Assembly: GCA_016584495.1 (NCBI GenBank)
Contig: WAID01000009.1
Location: 1-64,000, forward strand
Length of the DNA: 64,000 bases
From: Celoporthe dispersa
Lineage: Eukaryota > Ascomycota > Sordariomycetes > Diaporthales > Cryphonectriaceae
Direction: 5' to 3'
Shown: positions 57,557-64,000 of the stretch, one piece after another
How positions within the stretch are numbered: the first letter of the stretch is position 1
Layout: each line of letters opens with the position of its first letter
Made by a program: the position numbers and the translations under genes
Notes under the pieces: model-generated
Database searches by the model: none
What the model was told of the DNA's origin: nothing
The model's input: only the letters and a program-made list of their open reading frames with translations

Positions 57557-60333
57557 ATGTATGCACGGTACATACCACCGCCCAAGCAAGCTCAGGCTAC
57601 GTCTTCGAAGCCCACCGTCGAGCAGCCTTCGCCAGCTCCAGCACCGCCTTCGTCTGCTTTCTCTCCTGCAACGCCTTACGCCCGATATGTACCCCCAGCA
57701 AGACACCACTCACATGGTTCTTCTGCGACCCCTACACCTGCACCGCGAGTGCCACCTCCCTCCAAGACACACCTCAACGCCGCTGCCATTCCTCCTCCCG
57801 AATCCCTCCCCGCAAAGATTGTCTTCAATTACAATGATGACGACGCACCCTCGCCCCCCAAGAAGCGGAAGCTGGAATCACCCGAGCCTGCTCCCAATTC
57901 GACAGAGGGGCATGGGTCCAAACAGGCCGAGGAGGGAAGCACGAGCAAGGTGAAGCGGGAGAAGAAGGAAAAGAGGCGCAAGGGAGAGGCGGATGCCACA
58001 CCATCGAAGGCGAACCAGGAGGGCGGAGAGCACCACAAACCGAACAAGAGAAAGGGGAAACAGGATCAATCAGACGGGGAAGCTTTTGCTTTTGCCTTTG
58101 ACGAAGACATGATCGAGACAGAAGGGCCTGCGGAGGACAATACGACCACCGCAAAAGCACAGAAGAAGAAAAAACAAAAAGAAGAAGGCCGAGAAGCTGG
58201 GGTCAGATGGCACTGTGCCGGATTCCCCCTCGCCTTCCACCACGCGATCGCAGCCAGCTGCTTTGAAGATGGAGGAGCCGGACACTCCGGAGGACGTAGC
58301 CGAGACCAAGAATCTGCAGGGCAAGAAGGGCAAGGGACAAGACACCCAGACTGGTATACCGGTTAGACACAGGGCTGTCCTCGAAAAGGCCGCCAAATCA
58401 TTGAAAGACGCGTCAAGGAACGTCAAGACAGAGGAGTCTGCGGAATCACAGGAGGGCAATGAGGCCGATGCCGTGGAGGCGCATGGCCTTGAGCCCTTGC
58501 CACAGCCAGAACTTGTCTTTCAAGATGGGCTGAAGCCCGCCTATGAGACACTGCCGCCGTGGATAGCAAATCCGATACGAGTTACGCCTCAAGCTCGAGC
58601 CTCCTTCACGGATTTGGGCATCAGCGGAGAAGTGGCTACCAAGCTCGAGGCAAGAGGCTACAAGGACGCCTTTGCCGTGCAGACAGCCGTCATGCCATTG
58701 CTCTTGCCATCTCGCGATCGCCAGGGGAGACGTCGTTGTCTCGGCTGCCACCGGCTCCGGCAAGACGCTATCATACGTGCTACCGATGGTTCGTGACATC
58801 AGCCAGGGTGTGGTAACGCGGTTGCGCGGGCTGATCGTGGTCCCGACGCGCGAATTGGTCACGCAGGCCAAGGAGGTGTGCGAAATATGTGCCAGCACCT
58901 TTGGTGGGACGAATCGGAAGACGGTCAAGATCGGAATATCTATGGGAAACAAGCAGTTCGAGCTAGAACAGGCTGACCTGGTCGAGCAGGACCAGCGATT
59001 TGACCCTGCAGGCTACCAGGTCTGGCAGCGGGAGCATATCAGCCGCGACCTCGATGTGAGCCTGCTTGAACCCGCTCCCAAGCCCCTCGTCGACCATGTC
59101 CTCGAATATGTCTCCAAGGTAGACATCCTGATCTGTACCCCGGGTCGTCTTGTGGATCACGTAAACCGCACGCCTGGCTTCAGCCTGGAATATGTTCGGT
59201 GGCTGGTCGTGGATGAAGCAGACAAGCTGCTAGCCCAGACGTTTCAGGATTGGCTTTCTGTCGCGATGCCTCTCCTCAGTGCGACCGATAAGCCCGGTGC
59301 AAGGGACTCTCCGGACTCAAACAAGAGCGGCGTGCGGAAGGTTGTCTTGAGTGCAACCATGACACGCGATCTCAGTCTCCTTAACGGGCTCAGGCTCTTC
59401 CGTCCAAAGCTAGTTGCCCTGGAGGGCGTGGCAGAGAGCGCCGAATCGGCACGAGAAAGTACCACGGAACACGTCCTGCCCGAGTCGCTGGAGGAGTTTG
59501 CCGTCAAGATTCGCGACCCAGGGTTGAAGCCGCTGTACCTTGTGGATCTTCTCAGCCATGATCGTATGGCTTTGGTGAAGGATGCTGATGGGGACGTGAA
59601 GATGACGGCACTTGAAGACGATGACTCTGCATCTGCTGGATCGGACTCCGAATTAGACGCCTCAAATTCGAACAGTGACAACAGCGACGAGTCTGATAGC
59701 AACTCCGAGGAATCCGATGATGATGATGACGACGACACAAGCCGCCACGACTCACTTGGGGCCGGACCTTCATCAACTCCAAAGGTCGACTTCCGTGGGA
59801 CAGCTCTCATATTCACCAAGTCCAACGAGACCGCCGTGCGTCTCTCTCGTCTCCTCTGTCTGCTCTCTCCAGGCTTGGCTCCTCTGATTGGCACCCTTAC
59901 CTCCACAACTCGCACTTCGGAGAGACGCAGGACACTACGCTCCTTTGCTTCCCACAGGCTACGCATCCTCGTGGCGTCCGACCTCGTGGCGCGTGGTATT
60001 GATCTTGCGAATCTTGACCACGTAATCAACTACGATATACCCACCAGCGTGGCATCTTATGTTCACAGGGTCGGTCGTACAGCAAGAGCAAATAGTAGGG
60101 GCAAAGCGTGGACGCTATTTACCAAGACAGAAGCGGGCTGGTTCTGGACTGCGATCGCCGGTAAGGGCGAGAGCAAGAGCCAGGGTGCTACTGCAACTGG
60201 GCAGATCAAGAGAAGTTACAAGGTGGAAGAGATCAGAGTCAACGACAGGTGGGAGGAAGAAAGGCTTTCTGGGTTTGAGAGAATGCTGGAGAAACTGGGC
60301 AAGGAGGCCAGTGAGATGAGGAGAAAAGGGTGA
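57557..60333 (+). CDS. dbp6: DEAD-box RNA helicase, Dbp6/DDX51 type (ribosome biogenesis)
   Basis: ATP-dependent RNA helicase for early 60S subunit assembly in the nucleolus. The start ATG 57557 reads MYARYIPPPKQ, a start typical of fungal Dbp6. A long charged, Lys-rich N-terminal part follows (about 290 residues with KKRKLESP and KREKKEKRRKG). The helicase core has LPPWIANPIRV, FAVQTAV (Q region), SAATGSGKTLSYVLPM (Walker A), VVPTREL, TPGRLVDHV, VVDEADKLL, VVLSATMTRD, FTKSNETAVRLSRLL, VASDLVARGIDL and HRVGRTARANS. An acidic Ser/Asp insert (SEESDDDDDDDTS) lies between motifs III and IV. No intron. Two single-base insertions break the frame, in the A runs 58169-58180 and in G4 58724-58727 just before Walker A (G3 gives RQGDVVVSAATGSGK). 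About 925 residues when corrected. DBP6 is essential in yeast, which argues for sequence error. Confidence 0.95.
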
Positions 60334-60695
60334 TAGTGCTCAGGGTGCAGACATCACAGGTCAATCAAGACTATTCCTGACACATGGACTCTTGAGGTGT
60401 TGCCGAGCTGTTATGTATTGTTATACTGCAGTGTTCTGGGGTTAAGCGTGGCAAGCTGCCACCACGCCCCATCCCCCAGCCACAACCTCGAGGGCATTCA
60501 CCCAAATGCGGGTCCCATTGGTGACGTTTGGCTATCACCATAACAAACACGTTCAGCCACCTTATTGATCTGAGTTGTCTTTGTTTGTTTATTCTCTTTT
60601 GTATTTCTTCCTTTGCAATCTCACACAGCTACCCAAGAAATCCTCACCTTCCCTCCAGACCAAGGCTCTGGCCTTGGTTATCCTGATCTGGCAAA
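60334..60695. other. intergenic stretch between tandem genes
   Basis: Contains the 3' region of the helicase gene and the promoter of the exonuclease-like gene, with pyrimidine-rich sequence (60574-60660). No other gene is seen. Confidence 0.5.
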
Positions 60696-61736
60696 ATGTC
60701 CTTTTTCCGCCTCAGGAGACAACTATCTTGGCCTCGAGACATGTTTCTGCCAAGATCTCGGGCAAGAGCACCAACTACGGTGAGCTACCTGACCCAATCG
60801 CTCCATTAAACCATGTTGCAGTTGCAGCTGCTGCATCTTTGTTGATCTTCACACACGGCAAGACTAAACCACTCATGATGATTGTTCCTCAGATCCCCGA
60901 AGAACGTCCATATCCCAGCCTGTATTTCCAGCCCGTGCCATTCGAGCGCACCCCGTTCGCCACGCAGCCAAGAAAGCGCTTCTGCTCCGTTCACACTCAT
61001 GATGGGCTTGGCGAGATGGTCCAGACCATTGTGTCGACAGACGATGCGACTCTCTATCTCTACATGAAGGGCGGCGTGCTCGTCATCGCCCTGGATCCAG
61101 CCGAAAGGATCTACTTGGTAGATCTACAGAGGTTGGGACTGACGGGGCTGGAGGAGAGGCAGGACTTCAACACGGCTCAGCTGCAGGCATCTTCGCATGG
61201 TGGTGAAGCTGGCGGATGTGGTCCTCTTCCCCTAGACATGGGGCGGCTGCCGAGCCTGAAGGGACTTCTCGAGAGCCCGTCCATCATCAAAGTCATGTTC
61301 GACTCGAGGACCACGGTGGCCTCGCTGCGGTACCCTGGGGCATCGAGCTTCGCGGCGTGCAGGACATCCAGCTCATGGAACTTGCCGGCAGACCTCTGCC
61401 GCCGCCCGTACGGCCCTTCCACCGCAAACTTGATCGCCGCGCCACGCCCAGGGATCTGCGCGCGTGCTTGAGTAGGACTCCAGCCTGTCGCTGGTTGAGA
61501 AGAGACGGTGGGTGACGAGCAATGCGGAGGGAAGCACCACAGCTGCTGAGATGTTCGCGACGCGAACGCAGAGAGGCTTCATGCTCGAGATGCAGTGCGT
61601 GGACCAGGTTCGACATCTGCCTGGGCTGCACAGACGGTATTGGGCGCGGCTAGATGATGTCAGGAGGGAGGCTCTCAGGCTGCGAACGGAGAGGAGGGTG
61701 CGCGATGCTCTGTTCATCGTTCAGCTATCGGTCTAG
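60696..61736 (+). CDS. 3'-5' exonuclease-fold (RNase D-like) protein
   Basis: The start ATG 60696 gives MSFFRLRRQLSWPRDM; an intron from GTGAGC at about 60780 to CCTCAG at about 60893 leads to IPEERPYPSLYFQPVPFE. The fold markers of fungal DEDD-type exonuclease proteins are present: IVSTDDATLYLYMKGG, VLVIALDPAERIYLVDLQRLGL, SLKGLLESPSIIKVMFDSRTTVASL, then (after a one-base slip at C3 61333-61335) WGIELRGVQDIQLMELAG and HRKLDRRAT. After another slip near 61447 and an in-frame TAG (61473-61475) the family C-terminus goes on: DSSLSLVEKRRWVTSN, GFMLEMQCVDQVRHLPGLHRRYWARL, to a stop at 61736. Where the family usually has DxE in the first motif (LYLDxEG) this protein has YMK, so two acidic metal ligands seem missing. 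It may be a non-catalytic relative. Confidence 0.65.
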
Positions 61737-62643
61737 TCGGTGTCTCGGAGAGCATGTACAGTAATTACTGTTTATACCCATACCATGGCGGATCTGTCTA
61801 CAAGAGGAGCTCCACACCAGAGTAACATGGAGCCTTGAGGCGTTGAAAGGTTGAGGGAAGCCAGGGGCCCAGAGATGCAGAGTACAAGGTCTAGACAAGT
61901 CACTTTTGTTTCTGTCTACCTGCGCAGGGAAAAGGTTAGGTGTGTCTCTTCCATATTAATGGCGAGAAACCCCACGACCACTCACGAGCCTGCACTTGGT
62001 TTGCCACGCCATCCACTGAGATGTGCGGCACCTGTTAAAGATTCATATCTCTTGTAAGCAAACTAATATCGTTTGGACAAAAACAAGATCCAACCTGCTT
62101 GAGCGGATCGGAACAGCTCCGTCTGCCCAATGCTCGACAGTCTTGGACTCGGCGTTATTGCTGTATTTCCCGCGTGTGGTTTTGGGTGGTGTGAAGCCAC
62201 CATCAACAAGTATTTACTTAGCCAGGAGGACATTAAATCTCTACAGCGGGAAAAAGACAAGAGCATATACGCAGTGAGTGAAACGGTGAGCGCTCTTAGG
62301 TTTGAGAGTATCAGGACTGACTATATCAGCCACTCATTTTTCGTCGTGGTAGACGCGGCGCTGAGATTCTCCACCTTTCAAGCTGCAGCGGGGGGTGTCG
62401 GCGGCACCTTTCGAAACCCCTCAATAAATGACGTAAAATATGCCCCACGCATTCATGAGGGGCTCCTTCCCACAGCTCTCCCATCCTTCAAGTCACACAT
62501 TCTCGATTTCGGTCGGAGTACCTGCACTCAGCCACTGCGCGAGCGAGACTGTTCTGGTGAAGCCGCGTCGGGACAATCTCCCTTGCAGCACCTAGGACCG
62601 ATTCGTATGTTACCTCTACGCGTTGTCATAGGTGTATAAAAGC
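61737..62643. other. intergenic region upstream of the GH2 gene
   Basis: No convincing gene; the 169-codon ORF 62130-62639 has no domain. A TATAAAAG word is annotated separately. Confidence 0.4.
62635..62642 (+). promoter_or_regulatory. TATAAAAG word directly before the GH2 start codon
   Basis: TATAAAAG ends one base before ATG 62644. It is too close to the ATG to act as a normal TATA box for this start. If it is a promoter element, the transcript would begin inside the ORF; otherwise it is chance. Confidence 0.3.
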
Positions 62644-64000
62644 ATGACCTCGCCATCATATCCTCGTCCGGACTTTCAGCGCCCAGGCCTCAACTGGACT
62701 TCCCTCAATGGCCCGTGGGACTTTTTCTTCGACGACGAGGACGAGGGCCTCTCGGCGAGCTGGCATGTCTCAGGTCCTCCTGAGACTCTGAAGCGCACCA
62801 TCCAGGTCCCATACGCCTTTCAGACGCCCGCCTCGGGGATCAACGAGCGCGCCGCCCACGAGGTGCTATGGTACCAGCGAACAGTCAACGACATCCGCAC
62901 AGATAATGCCAAGTCCCGTGGAGACCACCTTATGCTCCGCTTCGGGGCAGTGGACTACGAGGCGACGGTATGGCTGGATGGTCAGCTGGTAGGAAGCCAT
63001 CGCGGTGGACATGTGCCGTTTGAGGTTGATCTGACAGATGTAATGGCCAAAACTATGGCTGGCTCGGCTCGACTTGTGCTGCGCGTCCGTGACTCCCCGT
63101 ACGACCTGACGCAGCCTCGAGGCAAGCAATATTGGGGCCCTGAGCCGGAGAGCATTTTCTATACGCCCACCAGCGGCATCTGGCAGAATGTCTGGCTCGA
63201 AAGCGTTCCTTCGGCGCGCATCGCCGACAGCAGTGCAGGCACGGTCCTGCGCTCAAATGATATCAATACTGGCAACCTCCATGCCAAGATCGCTGTCGCC
63301 GGGCGGAGGGCCCAGGCCCCGTGTTCCGTCGAGGTCGAGGCTTCATTCTTGGGGCTTGCCGTTGGGAGAGCGAAAGGGGACCTGCCCAGGGACAAAGACC
63401 ACACCAATTTAGTGTTGAACCTGCGCCTTCCAGATGACGATCTCAACAAGGTCGCTGGCACCCTCGCCAAGGACGAGAGCGTGTGGCGGAGCGGTCTTGC
63501 CCTGTGGTCTCCGGAGCATCCTCTACTCTATGACCTGAGCATTCGGCTCTTGGATCCCGACGGCAAAGTCCTGGACCGAGTTCAAACGACCACGGGGATG
63601 CGCAGTATCGACTGGCTACGCGGTGACGGTACTTTTCGTTTAAACGACAGGCCTATCTTCCAGTCTTTGTGTCTTGATCAGGGTTATTGGCCCGAGACCT
63701 ACATGACACCGCCATCTGCCGACGCGCTCAAGGAGGACATTGAACTGTCCAAAAAGGTCGGATTCAATGGCTGTCGCAAACACCAGAAGGTCGAGGATCC
63801 AGTCTTTTTCTACTGGGCCGACAGGTTGGGCTACCTTGTATGGGGGGAGGCCGCCAATGCGTACGAGTTCAGTGATGAGTATGTCGAACGCTTTAACGCT
63901 GAGTGGACTGAGTCGGTCAAGCGTGACTTAAATCACCCCTCGATCGTGGTCTGGACTCCCGTCAATGAGAGCTGGGCATATCCCAAGTTATCAGACAACT
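62644..64000 (+). CDS. glycoside hydrolase family 2 protein (3' end outside window)
   Basis: A three-part GH2 enzyme (beta-galactosidase, beta-glucuronidase or beta-mannosidase-like). The frame is open from ATG 62644 to the window end, 452 codons. The N-terminal sugar-binding jelly-roll domain shows LNWTSLNGPWDFFFDDED, VPYAFQTPASGI, HEVLWYQRTV, LRFGAVDYEATVWLDGQLVGSHRGGHVPFEVDLT and YTPTSGIWQNVWLE, the usual family landmarks. An immunoglobulin-like domain follows (LWSPEHPLLYDLSIRLLD). The TIM barrel begins with GDGTFRLNDRPIFQSLCLDQGYWPE and includes VGFNGCRKHQKVEDP, YWADRLGYLVWGE and, at the end, HPSIVVWTPVNESWAYP, where the Asn-Glu pair carries the acid/base Glu. The nucleophile Glu would lie beyond the window. 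No signal peptide is seen, so it is probably intracellular. No frame breaks are found. Confidence 0.93.
   Translation, partial: MTSPSYPRPDFQRPGLNWTSLNGPWDFFFDDEDEGLSASWHVSGPPETLKRTIQVPYAFQTPASGINERAAHEVLWYQRTVNDIRTDNAKSRGDHLMLRFGAVDYEATVWLDGQLVGSHRGGHVPFEVDLTDVMAKTMAGSARLVLRVRDSPYDLTQPRGKQYWGPEPESIFYTPTSGIWQNVWLESVPSARIADSSAGTVLRSNDINTGNLHAKIAVAGRRAQAPCSVEVEASFLGLAVGRAKGDLPRDKDHTNLVLNLRLPDDDLNKVAGTLAKDESVWRSGLALWSPEHPLLYDLSIRLLDPDGKVLDRVQTTTGMRSIDWLRGDGTFRLNDRPIFQSLCLDQGYWPETYMTPPSADALKEDIELSKKVGFNGCRKHQKVEDPVFFYWADRLGYLVWGEAANAYEFSDEYVERFNAEWTESVKRDLNHPSIVVWTPVNESWAYPKLSDN

Noticed and set aside
59244..60029. 261-codon minus ORF within the helicase gene
   Set aside because: It is antisense to the conserved helicase core and Ser-rich only because of the acidic Asp/Ser repeat on the other strand.
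62130..62639. 169-codon ORF just upstream of the GH2 gene
   Set aside because: No domain or composition signature. It ends at TAA inside the TATAAAAG word, in a region that otherwise looks intergenic.

Overview
The window is nuclear DNA of a filamentous ascomycete (Pezizomycotina). The evidence is short (50-145 bp) GT-AG introns in most genes, fungus-specific families (STAND N-terminal domain, HET, SAT4/rhodopsin-like, DUF1996, NRPS-like reductases), conserved eukaryotic housekeeping genes (the PIG-A/Gpi3 and Dbp6 orthologues), and decayed AT-rich stretches with TGG-to-TAG changes that look like repeat-induced point mutation (RIP). No rRNA, tRNA or CRISPR array was recognised.

Layout. 0-2 kb: end of a STAND-type/ankyrin-like gene (minus). 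3.7-15.7 kb: an accessory block with an NRPS-like carboxylate reductase (A-T-R, minus), a 42-bp minisatellite, a decayed SAT4-family membrane gene, a UbiA-type membrane prenyltransferase/cyclase, a sugar-porter MFS transporter and a stand-alone histidinol-dehydrogenase-like enzyme. 15.9-19.8 kb: a graveyard with an FAD-oxidase fragment and an RIP-scarred SDR. 19.8-21 kb: a secreted DUF1996 protein. 22.1-27.5 kb: a large eight-exon C2H2 protein of unknown function. 27.5-31.9 kb: AT-rich, gene-poor. 31.9-33.5 kb: a HET-domain gene with an in-frame stop. 34.9-36.1 kb: a PEP mutase/isocitrate lyase family enzyme. 39.1-40.1 kb: a DUF1275 membrane protein. 42.1-42.5 kb: an orphan reductase-domain fragment. 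44-45.6 kb: an unknown conserved protein. 46.8-47.4 kb: a small membrane protein. 50-53.2 kb: a large secreted Ser/Gly/Thr-rich protein. 53.9-54.5 kb: a Ser-rich protein with a GPI-like tail. 55.4-60.3 kb: divergently transcribed GPI3 and DBP6 orthologues. 60.7-61.7 kb: a 3'-5' exonuclease-fold protein. 62.6 kb to the end: a GH2 glycosidase, cut by the window edge.

How the genes may work together. The left 16 kb could be a small metabolic locus: an acid-activating reductase, a membrane isoprenoid enzyme, a transporter and an HDH-like alcohol dehydrogenase, flanked by remnants of redox enzymes. No core gene outside the NRPS-like protein ties it together, so this is a hypothesis. The right 10 kb is ordinary core genome.

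An important caveat for any gene model here: about twenty conserved reading frames are broken by a single-base gain or loss, nearly all in homopolymers. These include breaks in the orthologues of two genes essential in yeast (GPI3 and DBP6). The simplest reading is uncorrected sequencing or assembly error, not mass pseudogenisation. I give gene spans across these breaks and state where each break lies.
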